Source: CADCWK01 sp035944555 (lineage in GTDB: Bacteria > Chloroflexota > Chloroflexia > Thermomicrobiales > UBA6265). From it: 64,000 bases of DNA. The first letter of the stretch is position 1; every line of letters begins with the position of its first letter. The stretch covers positions 62,001-126,000 of the forward strand of contig DASZAY010000010.1 of assembly GCA_035944555.1 (NCBI GenBank). Reading direction: 5' to 3'. Both the position numbers and the translations under genes were made by a program. Shown here piece by piece: positions 8,056 through 17,167 of the stretch. The notes below the pieces were generated by a model. The model saw only the letters and a list, made by a program, of their open reading frames with translations, was not told where the DNA came from and did no database searches.

Positions 8056-8511
8056 TCAGGTCGCCGGGAGGCCCTCGGTGTCATCCCCGGCCGGGATGAC
8101 GACATCGTCCGCGCCCGACACACTCGCGGGCTGATAGACGCGGACATCGCGTGCCCGGTTGTCCAGCAGGAGATCGCCCACCGCAGCACTGCGGCCAGTG
8201 GCGCTGACGAGGATGAAGACATCGTCCGGGGCGAGCTCGCCGAAGCCGAGGTCGGCGGCGATACCGGCCCGCCGGAACTGGTCGTCAACCGGTCCACGTT
8301 CCGGGTCGAGGACGCGGGCGGTGTGGCCCATGCCGCGCCCATGGAGCGCGGCGAGCCCGGCGGGCAGGTGCTCACGGCGAAAGCGGGCCACGACCGTCTC
8401 GGCCGAAGCGATCTGGTCCGGTCGCAGCCAGCCGGGCGATTGGGTCATGCCGGTCGTGCGGGAACGGGTGCGACCACGGGCGGTACCGCGGTATGGACGC
8501 TGGGCGGGCAT
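8056..8511 (-). CDS. Hypothetical protein
   Basis: Product of up to 151 residues that I do not recognise with certainty. An alternative ATG at 8448 would give 130 residues beginning MTQSPGWLRPDQIASAE. The core has a helix with EHLPAGLAALHGRGMGHTAR, followed by LDPERGPV and a beta-rich part with DDVFILVSATGR. It vaguely resembles small stress-response proteins that place a glycine-rich turn between two alpha/beta units, but I cannot assign it. It has no membrane segment. It lies between the metal-binding protein and MFS genes on the same strand, about 160 nt downstream of the latter. The Arg-rich first 21 residues may not be translated. Confidence 0.6.
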   Translation of the reverse strand: MPAQRPYRGTARGRTRSRTTGMTQSPGWLRPDQIASAETVVARFRREHLPAGLAALHGRGMGHTARVLDPERGPVDDQFRRAGIAADLGFGELAPDDVFILVSATGRSAAVGDLLLDNRARDVRVYQPASVSGADDVVIPAGDDTEGLPAT

Positions 8512-8675
8512 TGGAGCGACTTTCCCCGGGCTGGGTCGGCGGGTGGGACTGTGACGTTATGGCAAGGGTACACCAGACGATCGCGGGCGCGGATTCCCAC
8601 CATGCCTCGCTGCTGGTTAGTCGGGTCCTGATGCGCAGGGCCTTCGCTGCCCGGCTACAGATTCCCTCCCCAGGA

Positions 8676-9887
8676 TCAGGCAGTTGACAGGGGCCGATCG
8701 TCGCCCTCCGTCGATCGCGGGAACGCCCGTGGTCGCAGGATGGCCACCGCCAACGCGAGCAGGACCGGCACCGCTCCCAGCCAGCCGAGGGCGGGAACGT
8801 CGAATCTCGTCAGGATCAGCCCGCCAAGCAGTGACCCGAACGTGATCCCGAAGTTGCTCGCCGTGTTGATCCAGGCGCCGGCCAGCTCAGGCGTGATCGC
8901 GTTGGTCCGGACCGTCAGGCTCTGGAACATGGACGGGAGCGGGCCAAGGGCGGTGTTCCAGACCACCGCGACGATGACCACCAGCGGGAGCCATGGCGCC
9001 GCGAAGCCGAGGGCGATCATGCTCAGCGAGATCACCGCGAGGATCGTCACGGCGGCCTGGCCGGGTCGACGGTCCAGCAGCGGGGCGGCTCGCCAGGTCC
9101 CGAGCAGGCCGGATACCCCGAACAGGAGCAGCAGCGGAGCAAACGCGGCCGGCCCTGCGCCCGCGTACCCGAGCAGCACGGTGACGTAGGTATAGAGGGT
9201 GAAGTAGCCGACGTAGGCCAGCGCGTCGCTCCCGATCACCGCCGCGGCGTCGCGACGCCGCCCGGTCACGCCGCCCGGCGACGCGGTCCCTGTCGAAATC
9301 GCCGGCAACACCAGCATGATCAGGACGGCGGTCGCGAGCATCAGGACGACGAGGGTGGCGAAGGCCATCCGCCAGCCCATCGCATTCCCGATCGCGGTCG
9401 TGAGCGGAGAGCCGAAGACCAGCGCGACGGTGATGCCGGCCGATACCAGCGCCAGCGCTCGTCCGGTCCGGGACGGCGGCACGAGCCGGGCGGCGTAGCC
9501 GATACAGATCGAGAAGAAGACGGCGTGGGACAGCCCACCGACGGTCCGGGCGAGAGCCAGCACCTCGAACGTCGGTGCCACCGCGCAGAGCAGGTTGCTG
9601 AGCGCGTAACCAGCCATGGTCCACAGGAGCAGCCGCCTGGCGGGGACGCGGTGCATCGCGGCGGTGAGCGGTACGGCGAGCAGCATGACCATCGCCGCAT
9701 AGGCGCTGACGAGCAGCCCGGTCGTGGCCTCGCTCGTCCCGAACGAGTCCGCGATCGCCGGCAGCAGCCCGACGGGCAGCACTTCCGTCGTGACCGCTCC
9801 GAACGACGCCAGCGTGAGTACCAGCAAGCCGCTACGCGCCGACCCGACGTCTCCGGTCGTCGTTGGCCCAACCATCGGATTCGTCAT
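8676..9887 (-). CDS. MFS transporter, DHA1 (sugar/drug efflux) type
   Basis: Twelve-helix major facilitator protein of about 403 residues. The first helix starts near SGLLVLTLASFGAVTTEVLP. The loop 2-3 signature appears as MHRVPARRLLLW, and helix 5 carries the antiporter-like GSPLTTAIG. It is closest in style to the AraJ/YdhP/SotB group of arabinose or drug exporters; the substrate is not deducible. I took the ATG at 9887 (MTNPMVG), with GGGA a few nt upstream, over longer options at 9908 and 9959. It follows mgtE by 91 nt on the same strand. Confidence 0.85.
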   Translation of the reverse strand: MTNPMVGPTTTGDVGSARSGLLVLTLASFGAVTTEVLPVGLLPAIADSFGTSEATTGLLVSAYAAMVMLLAVPLTAAMHRVPARRLLLWTMAGYALSNLLCAVAPTFEVLALARTVGGLSHAVFFSICIGYAARLVPPSRTGRALALVSAGITVALVFGSPLTTAIGNAMGWRMAFATLVVLMLATAVLIMLVLPAISTGTASPGGVTGRRRDAAAVIGSDALAYVGYFTLYTYVTVLLGYAGAGPAAFAPLLLLFGVSGLLGTWRAAPLLDRRPGQAAVTILAVISLSMIALGFAAPWLPLVVIVAVVWNTALGPLPSMFQSLTVRTNAITPELAGAWINTASNFGITFGSLLGGLILTRFDVPALGWLGAVPVLLALAVAILRPRAFPRSTEGDDRPLSTA

Positions 9888-9978
9888 GGATGTCCCGGGG
9901 ACACGCATCCCCCGGAACGACTTCCGTGACGCCAGGACTCGACGATGCCCGCAGAACAACCATGCTCGACCATGCGCA

Positions 9979-11355
9979 TCAGAGGATGATGACGCCGGCG
10001 ACGGTGAAGTAGATGAACAGCCCGGTGGCGTCGATCAGCGACGTGATCAGCGGCGCCGAGACGACAGCCGGGTCCACCTTGAGCCGGGTCAGGACGAGCG
10101 GCAGGACGGCCGCCACCGTCGCGGCCCAGGTCGAGAGCAGCAGGACGGAGAGCGCGAGCGTCCACCCGAGGTCGGCCGGGTCGACGCTACCGGTCCCGCC
10201 TTGGAACAGCGCCCGGCCAAACATCAGCGCGCCCATGGCGCCGCCGAGCATCAGCCCGGTACCCAGCTCCTTGCCGACGACGCGGAGGATGTTGCCCAGC
10301 CCGATCTCGCCGACCGCGATCGCGCGGATCACCGTCGAGACGGTCTGCGAGCCGACATTGCCGCCCGTACCAATCAGGATCGTAGTGAAGACGGCCAGGA
10401 TCGACGCCGCCTGGATCTCTCCCTGGAAATGCTCCAGCACGGCGACCGAGAAGAACTGGGCGATGAACAGCACGACCAGCCAGATGATCCGCGAGCGGAA
10501 CAGGGACAGCGGCGAGGCCCGCAGGTACGGCGCGTTGAGGGGTGACGCACCACCGAGCCGGGCGAAGTCCTCGGTCGCCTCTTCCTCAAAGACGTCCAAC
10601 ACGTCGTCGGCGGTGATGATCCCGAGCAGCCGGTTGGAGTCGTCGACCACCGGGATGGCGATCAGGTCGTGCTCGGTCAGCAGGCGAGCGGCGATCTCCT
10701 GGTCGGCCAGCACGGGCACGGTGACCGGGGAGGCGTACATCAGGTCGCGGACCCGGGTATCGGGCGCGGTGAGCACGAGCGAGTGGAGCGAGAGCACCCC
10801 GAGCAGGGTCGTGTCGGGCTCGCAGACGTAGACGTAGTTGACCGTCTCGGCCTCGGTGGCGACGCGGCGCAACGCGACGACGGCCTGGTCGGCGCGTAGG
10901 TCGGGCGCGACCGCGACATAGGCCGGGGTCATGAGGCCGCCAGCGGAGTCGGCCGGGTACTCCATGAGGTCGCGGAGCTCGGCGGCCTCGTCGGGCTCCA
11001 TCTCGACGAGCAGGCCCTCGACCATATCCGGCCGGAACTCGGCCAGGATGTCGGTGGCGTCGTCGGGGTCGATCTCCTCCAGGATGTCGGCCACCTGGGC
11101 CGTGGTCATTCGGGAGAGGATCCGGGCGGCGTCACGCTCGTCGAGGCGGGCGAACAGCTCGGCCAGCACCTCGTCGCCGAGGATGGCGAACAGGCGCGTG
11201 AGTTCCCCCGGGGTCAGGTCCTCGAGGAGGGCGAGCGCGTCGGCTTCCAGCATGATGCGGGCAAGCGCCTGGGCCCGGCCCGCGTCGCCATCGGCGACCG
11301 ACCCACGGATGTCGTCGAGCAGGCTGGTGCCGGACTCGACGGTCGACTGTTGCAT
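9979..11355 (-). CDS. mgtE: Magnesium transporter MgtE
   Basis: Mg2+-gated channel of the inner membrane, 458 aa. Residues 1-135 form the acidic MgtE N domain with helical repeats. GGLMTP (140-144) opens two CBS domains (about 140-265), the second ending in GIITADDVLDVFEEE. The C-terminal pore domain (about 285-458) has five hydrophobic segments, including the conserved GTGGNVGSQT. It has all expected parts. A sigma70-like promoter about 600 nt upstream (11968-11996) may drive both a small upstream gene and mgtE, leaving room for an RNA-level control element. I could not match a known Mg2+ riboswitch. Confidence 0.95.
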   Translation of the reverse strand: MQQSTVESGTSLLDDIRGSVADGDAGRAQALARIMLEADALALLEDLTPGELTRLFAILGDEVLAELFARLDERDAARILSRMTTAQVADILEEIDPDDATDILAEFRPDMVEGLLVEMEPDEAAELRDLMEYPADSAGGLMTPAYVAVAPDLRADQAVVALRRVATEAETVNYVYVCEPDTTLLGVLSLHSLVLTAPDTRVRDLMYASPVTVPVLADQEIAARLLTEHDLIAIPVVDDSNRLLGIITADDVLDVFEEEATEDFARLGGASPLNAPYLRASPLSLFRSRIIWLVVLFIAQFFSVAVLEHFQGEIQAASILAVFTTILIGTGGNVGSQTVSTVIRAIAVGEIGLGNILRVVGKELGTGLMLGGAMGALMFGRALFQGGTGSVDPADLGWTLALSVLLLSTWAATVAAVLPLVLTRLKVDPAVVSAPLITSLIDATGLFIYFTVAGVIIL

Positions 11356-11467
11356 GAATATTCCCTGGACTGTGGAGACCGATCAGCCGGAGGTCAGCAC
11401 GAAGCCGCCGGACGACCAGGAGGTCGCCGGGCGGCCCGCATGGTACCCAAAGGCTGAACCGGAACGA

Positions 11468-11725
11468 CTACCGGTGGCTGCGGTCCAGGGCGGTGCGAAG
11501 GAAGCGGCGCATGTGGAGAAGCGTGCGCCGGTCGCCGGCGGCGGTCTCGGAGAGACGATCAGGCGTGTGAGACGCGCGGACCGGTGCCGTAATGACGCGG
11601 CGCGGTGGCGCGACGCTGCGGATCACCGGGCCATTCTCGTCGGCCGTGATCATGTAGCGGCGGGTGCCATGTGCGCGAGCGTCGCGGACGGAGTCGCGGG
11701 AGAAGTCCCGTGGCGTGGTGGACAT
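11468..11725 (-). CDS. Small hypothetical protein upstream of mgtE
   Basis: An 85-residue basic protein beginning MSTTPRDFSRDSVR, with a good ribosome-binding site (GGAGG, 9 nt before the ATG). Its third codon positions are GC-rich, as in neighbouring genes. It has no hydrophobic segment and no motif I know; about a fifth of the residues are Arg. It lies 112 nt upstream of mgtE on the same strand and downstream of the promoter at 11968-11996, so the two may be co-transcribed. The hairpin at 11741-11760 sits directly against its ribosome-binding site. Confidence 0.5.
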   Translation of the reverse strand: MSTTPRDFSRDSVRDARAHGTRRYMITADENGPVIRSVAPPRRVITAPVRASHTPDRLSETAAGDRRTLLHMRRFLRTALDRSHR

Positions 11726-11740
11726 GTCGTGTCGCCTCCG

Positions 11741-11760
11741 GACGGACGGGGATGTCCGTC
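11741..11760 (-). promoter_or_regulatory. Hairpin abutting the ribosome-binding site of the small gene before mgtE
   Basis: Perfect 7-bp stem (GACGGAC with GTCCGTC) and a 6-nt loop, ending one nucleotide before the GGAGG site at 11735-11739. Its position suits control of ribosome access or of transcription in the mgtE leader, but no ligand is known. Confidence 0.35.
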
Positions 11761-11967
11761 GTTTGCCCCGGCCAGACCGGGGCGGGCGCACACGAGGGTG
11801 GCACGTCGGCGGTCAGACCGGGATGCGTTCGCAATCGGTTGAGCTCGTACTGCCAGCGTCCAAGAGTCTTCCTCTGAATGAGGCCAGCCGCGAACCGGCA
11901 CCGGTGTTCGGTCTGCCGTGGGTGTTCGCGGACACGGTGAGGCGCACACGGGGTGCGCATCCCTGCA

Positions 11968-11996
11968 ATTGTAGACCCGGCATGTACGGGCGTCAA
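11968..11996 (-). promoter_or_regulatory. Sigma70-type promoter upstream of the small gene and mgtE
   Basis: TTGACG (11991-11996) and TACAAT (11968-11973) on the minus strand are separated by exactly 17 nt. It is the best sigma70-like promoter I saw in the window. It lies about 15 nt beyond the comB stop and points toward the 85-residue protein and mgtE. The first coding ATG is about 240 nt downstream. Confidence 0.7.
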
Positions 11997-12011
11997 CGAT
12001 CCTCCGCGGGG

Positions 12012-12737
12012 TCAGATGGCAGCGAAGCGCCCATCGCGCAGCACGGGAACGGCCGGACTGGCGTCCATCTCGAGCGCGAGCCGGAGATCGTCCGGGTAGC
12101 CACGCTCGCGGAGTTCCCGACCGGAATCGCCATCCTGAATCAGGGTTGCGAGGTGCTCTCGGGCGGCGCGGAACGTCGCGATCGCGAGCCACGCGTCGGG
12201 CGACGTGTCGCCGCCGATCGCCTCCAGGATCGCCCCGGCGCCGAGCAGGTCCTCCCCGGCCGGGCGCAGTTGTCCGTCCGGCCACAGCTCACCGGCGGCG
12301 ATCACCGCGATCGTCCGGCCAACCCCCGCCGCCGTGATCCCGACAGCGCTGCGGTTCCGGAGACATCCGGCGATCACGGTCCCGGCGTGGTCCGCCGCCC
12401 GGCTCGCGAGCGTCGAACCATTGGGCGACGGGAGCACCAGGCGTGTGCCCGCGGGAATCCCGGTCAGACTAGCCGGGGAAAGCGTATAGGGCTGGTCGGG
12501 GGTTTCGCTGCCCCGCCGGGCGGCGAGGATCGCGCCGGTCCGGGTGGCATGGACCCGGGCAGCGTCTTCGTCCCGGTCCCAGGGGATGATCTCCGCGCCA
12601 CGCTCCGTCGCGATGTCGATGCAGGTCGAGAACGACAGCACGTCGACGATCACCACGACGTCCGAGTGCGCCGCGAGGTGGTCGACGGCGCCCCTGCCCC
12701 AGCCGAACCGCACCCGGTACGCGAGCTGACCGGTCAT
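12012..12737 (-). CDS. comB: 2-phosphosulfolactate phosphatase family protein
   Basis: Mg2+-dependent acid phosphatase family named for hydrolysis of 2-phosphosulfolactate in coenzyme M synthesis. In most bacteria its substrate is unknown. The 241-residue protein has the family core VVVIVDVLSFSTCIDIATE, LPSPNGSTL and AGELWPDG. I placed the start at ATG 12737 because GGAGG lies 8 nt upstream; the upstream frame does not resemble the family. It is divergent from lysS with a 158-nt shared region. No other sulfolactate or coenzyme M gene is visible. Confidence 0.88.
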   Translation of the reverse strand: MTGQLAYRVRFGWGRGAVDHLAAHSDVVVIVDVLSFSTCIDIATERGAEIIPWDRDEDAARVHATRTGAILAARRGSETPDQPYTLSPASLTGIPAGTRLVLPSPNGSTLASRAADHAGTVIAGCLRNRSAVGITAAGVGRTIAVIAAGELWPDGQLRPAGEDLLGAGAILEAIGGDTSPDAWLAIATFRAAREHLATLIQDGDSGRELRERGYPDDLRLALEMDASPAVPVLRDGRFAAI

Positions 12738-12895
12738 CCTCTGCGCCTCCATCCGTATGCGTGGCGCCCACCAGACCGGCCGCCGCAAGGCCCCGGCGTG
12801 CGGAAATACGTCCCCGGAATGCGTACACTGGCCTCGCTTTCCGGGACGCACCGATCCGTGCGACCGCGTCCGTCATCCTATAAGAGGAACGCCCG

Positions 12896-14470
12896 ATGCC
12901 GCTCTCCGAACTCCAGCAGGTCCGCCTCGACAAGGCGCGGCATCTCCGCGACCAGGGCATCGATCCCTACCCCACCACCGCCGAGCGGACGCATACCGCG
13001 GCGGAAGCCCTCGCCGCCTTCACCGCCGCGGAGTCGGCCGAGCCAACCGGCCTGGACGAGGACGGCACGCTCCCCATCGACCTCACGCTCGTCGGCCGCG
13101 TCGTCGCCCAGCGCCAGATGGGCAAGAGCCTGTTCATGCCGGTCGAGGACGGCTCCGGCCGGCTCCAGCTCTACCTGCGCAAGCAGGACCTGGCCGAGGG
13201 CCTGTTCGACGACGTCGTCCGCCTCTACGACCTCGGCGACTTCGTCCAGGCCAGCGGCCGGCTGTTCCGGACCCGGACCGGCGAGGTCTCGCTCCGCGTC
13301 TCCGAGATCCGGATGCTGTCCAAGGCGCTCAACGCCCCGCCCGAGAAGTATCACGGCCTGACCGACATCGAGACCCGCTACCGTCGCCGATACGCCGACC
13401 TGATCTCCAACGAGGAGGTCCGAAAGGTCTTCGTCGCCCGGGCCAGGATCGTCTCGGCGATCCGTCGCGAGCTGGACGCTCGTGGTTATCTCGAGGTCGA
13501 GACGCCGACCCTGCAGCCGCTCTACGGCGGCGCGGCGGCGCGCCCATTCACGACCCTGCACAACGCGCTGGACCAGACCTTCTACCTGCGGATCGCGGAC
13601 GAGCTCTACCTCAAGCGGCTGATCGTTGGCGGGTACGAGCGCGTCTACGAGATCTGCAAGGATTTCCGCAACGAGGGCATCGACCGCTTCCACTCGCCTG
13701 AGTTCACCATGATCGAGTTCTATGAAGCCTACGCCGACTACACCGACATGATGGGTGTGGTGGAGTCGCTGATCGTCGCGGCCTGCGTCGCGGTCCACGG
13801 CGAGCCCCGCTTCCCATGGCAGGGGCAGACGATCGACCTGTCCGCCCCCTGGCCGCGCAAGACCCTGCGCCAGGCGATCATCGACGGCTGCGGCGTGGAC
13901 TACGCGCAGTACCCGGAGCAGGCCGACCTGCTCGCCGCGGCTCGCGCCGCCGGGGCCGATGTCCCGACAGACACGGTCTGGCCCAAGATCGTTGACGAAC
14001 TTCTCAAGCAGTTCGTCCGGCCGCACATCGTCCAGCCGGTGATCCTCCACGATTACCCCGTCTCGCTGTCGCCGCTGGCCAAGCGCCGGCCGGACGACCC
14101 GACCCACGCCGAGCGGTTCCAACCGTTCTTCTGCGGCGGCGAGGTCGGCAACGCCTTCACCGAGCTCAACGACCCGATGGACCAGCTGGCCCGGTTCCGG
14201 GCGCAGGAGGCCGACAAGGCGGCGGGCGACGAAGAGACGATGCCCATCGACGCGGACTACGTCAACGCGCTGATGTACGGCATGCCGCCGACTGGTGGCG
14301 TCGGGATCGGCATCGACCGGCTGACGATGCTGCTGACCGACCAGGACACGCTCCGCGACGTCGTCCTGTTCCCGGCGATGCGCAACCTGCCACCCGAGCA
14401 GGACCCGGCCGCCCGGACGATCGAGGGCCTGGACCCCGTCGCGCAGGGGATCATCCCGCCGATCGGCTGA
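12896..14470 (+). CDS. lysS: Lysyl-tRNA synthetase, class II
   Basis: Charges tRNA-Lys in the cytoplasm; 524 aa. The N-terminal OB-fold anticodon-binding domain (about 60-150) includes LVGRVVAQRQMGKSLF. The catalytic core carries motif 1 (GYLEVETPTLQPLYGG), motif 2 (FRNEGIDRFHSPEFT) and motif 3 (GVGIGIDRLTML). AGAGGAA precedes the ATG. It is transcribed alone and ends in a very strong terminator at 14491-14532. Confidence 0.97.
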   Translation: MPLSELQQVRLDKARHLRDQGIDPYPTTAERTHTAAEALAAFTAAESAEPTGLDEDGTLPIDLTLVGRVVAQRQMGKSLFMPVEDGSGRLQLYLRKQDLAEGLFDDVVRLYDLGDFVQASGRLFRTRTGEVSLRVSEIRMLSKALNAPPEKYHGLTDIETRYRRRYADLISNEEVRKVFVARARIVSAIRRELDARGYLEVETPTLQPLYGGAAARPFTTLHNALDQTFYLRIADELYLKRLIVGGYERVYEICKDFRNEGIDRFHSPEFTMIEFYEAYADYTDMMGVVESLIVAACVAVHGEPRFPWQGQTIDLSAPWPRKTLRQAIIDGCGVDYAQYPEQADLLAAARAAGADVPTDTVWPKIVDELLKQFVRPHIVQPVILHDYPVSLSPLAKRRPDDPTHAERFQPFFCGGEVGNAFTELNDPMDQLARFRAQEADKAAGDEETMPIDADYVNALMYGMPPTGGVGIGIDRLTMLLTDQDTLRDVVLFPAMRNLPPEQDPAARTIEGLDPVAQGIIPPIG

Positions 14471-14490
14471 GCCGGCACATCACGGTACGA

Positions 14491-14532
14491 CGCGATGGAC
14501 CCCGGAGACGTCTCCGGGGTCCATCGCGTTTT
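14491..14532 (+). terminator. Rho-independent terminator of lysS
   Basis: A 38-nt perfect palindrome (arms 14491-14509 and 14510-14528) is followed directly by TTTT. It sits 20 nt after the lysS stop. Confidence 0.9.
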
Positions 14533-14621
14533 CCGTCCAGCTCCGGGTATCCACCTGGCATCCCGTGGTGCCCTACACTGCCGCCACTAAGACTGTCCGC
14601 CGAAACGAACCGGGAGCCTGG

Positions 14622-15896
14622 ATGATGACGATGCCGTCAGATGATCTTCGCGACGAGGCGCTCCGCTCCTACTGGCACAGCACCGCCGAGCTGATCGTGC
14701 CGGATGACCCCATGCCGGCCGAGGCACCGGTCGTCGTGATCGGCGGCGGGCTGCTCGGGTGCTGGACGGCCTACTGGCTGGCACGGTCGGGCCTCTCCGT
14801 GACGCTCCTGGAGCGGACCGCCATCGGCTGGGGCGCGACCGGGCGCAACGGCGGGTTCCTCGGCTCAGGGACGGCCCTCGGCTACGGTGATGCGATCGAG
14901 CGTTACGGCCATGACCACGCCCGGACACTCTGGCAACTGACACTCGATGGCCAGGCGCTGGCGAAGCAGGTGATCGCCGAAGAGGAGATCGACTGCGATC
15001 ACCGCGCGCCCGGCATCATCAGCCTGGCGCTGGGCGAGGATCGTCTGGCCGAGCAAACCGTCGATATCGCCGCGATGAACGCCGACGGCTTCGCCGGCGA
15101 CATGATCGACCGCGCCACCATCCAGTCGGTGATCGCCACGCCACTGGCCGACGACATCGCCGGCGGAGCATATTTCTCCCGTGATGGTGGCCAGCTCCAC
15201 TCGCTCCGCTACCTAGGCGGACTGGCCCGGGCTGCCCGCCGCCACGGCGCCCGGCTCTGCCGCGCCGGGGTCACGGCCCTTACCCCAAGTGGTGATGGCA
15301 CCGATGTCGAGACTGACGCGGGGACCATCCGGGCCGGACGCGTCGTCGTCTGCCTCAACGCCTGGAGCGACACGCTGGTCCCCGAGCTCGCCGGGCTGGT
15401 GGTGCCGGTCCGCGGCCAGATCCTCTGCTACAAGCCGATCGCTCCCGTCTTCAGCACCGGGCTGGCCGCGAGCGTCACGCCGACGGGTGAGTACTGGCAG
15501 CAGACGCCGGACGGCACGATCGTGATCGGTGGCTGCCGCGCCAGTGCGCCGGGTGGCGATGTCGGTGTCCGCGAAATCATCCCAACGCCGGACGTCACCG
15601 CCGCGATCGAGTCGGTCCTCCCGCGGCTCTTCCCGGAACTGGCCAGCCAGCTGACCGTCCAGCGCCGTTGGGCCGGCCCCATGGCCTTCACCTCGGACTA
15701 CCTGCCAGTCGCTGACGCAGCCCCTGGCCTGCCCGGCGTCTGGGCGACGGGCGGCTTCTGCGGACACGGGATGCCGTACGGTCCGAGAGTCGGTCAGCTG
15801 CTTGCCGAAGCGGCCGCGACCGGTCAGACGCCAGACGCGCTCGTTCCGCTGGCCCTGACCCGGCCGACCCTCGCACCTCTTGCCGTCACGGCCTGA
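14622..15896 (+). CDS. FAD-dependent oxidoreductase, DAO (glycine/D-amino-acid oxidase) family
   Basis: Flavoprotein of about 424 residues that probably oxidises an amine or amino acid. The dinucleotide-binding motif VVVIGGGLLGCWTAYWLA lies near residue 37 and is followed by an acidic strand end (TLLER). TGRNGGFL and the C-terminal WATGGFCGHGMPYGP with the flavin-binding glycines are typical of DadA/PuuB relatives. The start is one of two adjacent ATGs (14622, 14625), with GGGAG upstream. The gene is monocistronic, between the lysS terminator and a sortase-like gene. The substrate cannot be inferred. Confidence 0.87.
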   Translation: MMTMPSDDLRDEALRSYWHSTAELIVPDDPMPAEAPVVVIGGGLLGCWTAYWLARSGLSVTLLERTAIGWGATGRNGGFLGSGTALGYGDAIERYGHDHARTLWQLTLDGQALAKQVIAEEEIDCDHRAPGIISLALGEDRLAEQTVDIAAMNADGFAGDMIDRATIQSVIATPLADDIAGGAYFSRDGGQLHSLRYLGGLARAARRHGARLCRAGVTALTPSGDGTDVETDAGTIRAGRVVVCLNAWSDTLVPELAGLVVPVRGQILCYKPIAPVFSTGLAASVTPTGEYWQQTPDGTIVIGGCRASAPGGDVGVREIIPTPDVTAAIESVLPRLFPELASQLTVQRRWAGPMAFTSDYLPVADAAPGLPGVWATGGFCGHGMPYGPRVGQLLAEAAATGQTPDALVPLALTRPTLAPLAVTA

Positions 15897-16045
15897 TCGA
15901 GCCGCCGGGGGCGGGTGAAACGTTGCCCGCAGGCGGGACGTCACTACAAGGGGGACGGGCTATAGTTGGCCCAGCCCCCGCGCAGGCGTCCCCTCACGCC
16001 ACCCGCCCGACCATCTCCGCCCTCGCCCTTCCCGGAGGCTCGATC

Positions 16046-17167
16046 GTGCCGACTCATCCTCACCTGCTCAATTCGCTCGTCCAGCGCCGCACCGACCGGC
16101 GGTCCATGATCCGGGCTGGCCTCATCGCCGGGGCCATGGCCGCGGTACCGGGGACGTTCGTTGCCCGGCCGGCGCACGCCCAGTCCGGCGATGCCGCCTG
16201 GTCGGAGCGGACGGAGCACACCGTCTCCGGCGTCTTCCTCCAGTGGTGGGTCGAGAACAACCGCTGGGCCAAGATCGACCAGCCGGTCACGGAAGCCGTC
16301 GAGGACGACGGGACGTGGACGCAGTACTTCGAGTTCGGCGTGCTCGAGACCGATGACCCGGACGAGGGCGACGTGACGCTGCTCGACACTGGCAGCATCC
16401 TGTTCGAGCTGGATCCGGTCGCCCCACCGGACGAAGGCATCATCTCCCGGCCGCTGGACCTGATCGCCGACACGTGGCGCTACAACGGTGCGACGACGCG
16501 GTTCGGCGAGCCGATCTCCGATCCGGTGATCGCCGACGACCAGGTGGTCCAGTGGTACGAGCGCGGCGCCGTCGCCATCGCGACCGGCGGCGTCGAGTCG
16601 ATGGCCCGCGTCGTCCCGGTCGGCGAAGCGCTGGCCCGTGTCCGGGACATCGACACGGACGGGGTGGACCAGGACGGACTCGACGTGCTCGCGCCGGTCT
16701 TCGAGGGAGATGGCCAGTTCGTCTTCGCGGACCAGGGCTTCAACCCGACCGGCCTCTACCTGCCCGAACTCGGGGTCGACGCCTTCGTCGAGCCGATCGG
16801 AATCGTCGGTGGGGTGATGCAGACGCCGGTGGAGCCGATGAACGTCGGCTGGTATCAGGACCACGCCCGCCCGGGCGATCAGAACACGATCGTCATGTCG
16901 GGTCACGTCGACTGGTACACGATCGGTCCGGCGGTGTTCTACACCCTGCCGTCGGCCCAGCCTGGCATGGTGTTCTACGTCATGGCCGGCGACGGTGCCG
17001 CGGCAACGTACGAGTGCATGGACAGCTACCCGCTGAGCGCCGGGGCGTCGGCCGACAACCTGCTCCGGGGTACCGCCGTCGACAGCCTGACCCTGATCAC
17101 CTGCACCGGCAACTTCGCCGACGGCCACTACGACCAGCGCCAGATCGTCTACGCCGAGCGGATATGA
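16046..17167 (+). CDS. Sortase-domain (class E/F-like) secreted protein with Tat-type signal
   Basis: A 373-residue exported protein. The N-terminus has RRTDRRSMIRAG followed by a hydrophobic stretch and ARPAHAQ, which looks like a twin-arginine signal. The middle (about 50-225) is a beta-rich region with Trp/Tyr-rich segments and no family I recognise. The C-terminal part is a sortase barrel with catalytic His287 (MSGHVDW), Cys353 (LITCTGNF) and probable Arg365 (YDQRQIVY). The GTG start at 16046 has GGAGG 8 nt upstream. No LPXTG-type substrate gene is next to it. Its 3' end overlaps the convergent sensor kinase gene by 19 bp. Confidence 0.82.
   Translation: MPTHPHLLNSLVQRRTDRRSMIRAGLIAGAMAAVPGTFVARPAHAQSGDAAWSERTEHTVSGVFLQWWVENNRWAKIDQPVTEAVEDDGTWTQYFEFGVLETDDPDEGDVTLLDTGSILFELDPVAPPDEGIISRPLDLIADTWRYNGATTRFGEPISDPVIADDQVVQWYERGAVAIATGGVESMARVVPVGEALARVRDIDTDGVDQDGLDVLAPVFEGDGQFVFADQGFNPTGLYLPELGVDAFVEPIGIVGGVMQTPVEPMNVGWYQDHARPGDQNTIVMSGHVDWYTIGPAVFYTLPSAQPGMVFYVMAGDGAAATYECMDSYPLSAGASADNLLRGTAVDSLTLITCTGNFADGHYDQRQIVYAERI

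Noticed and set aside
12738..12895. T-box riboswitch before lysS
   Set aside because: No AGGGUGGNACCGCG-like antiterminator motif or terminator in the 158-nt region.
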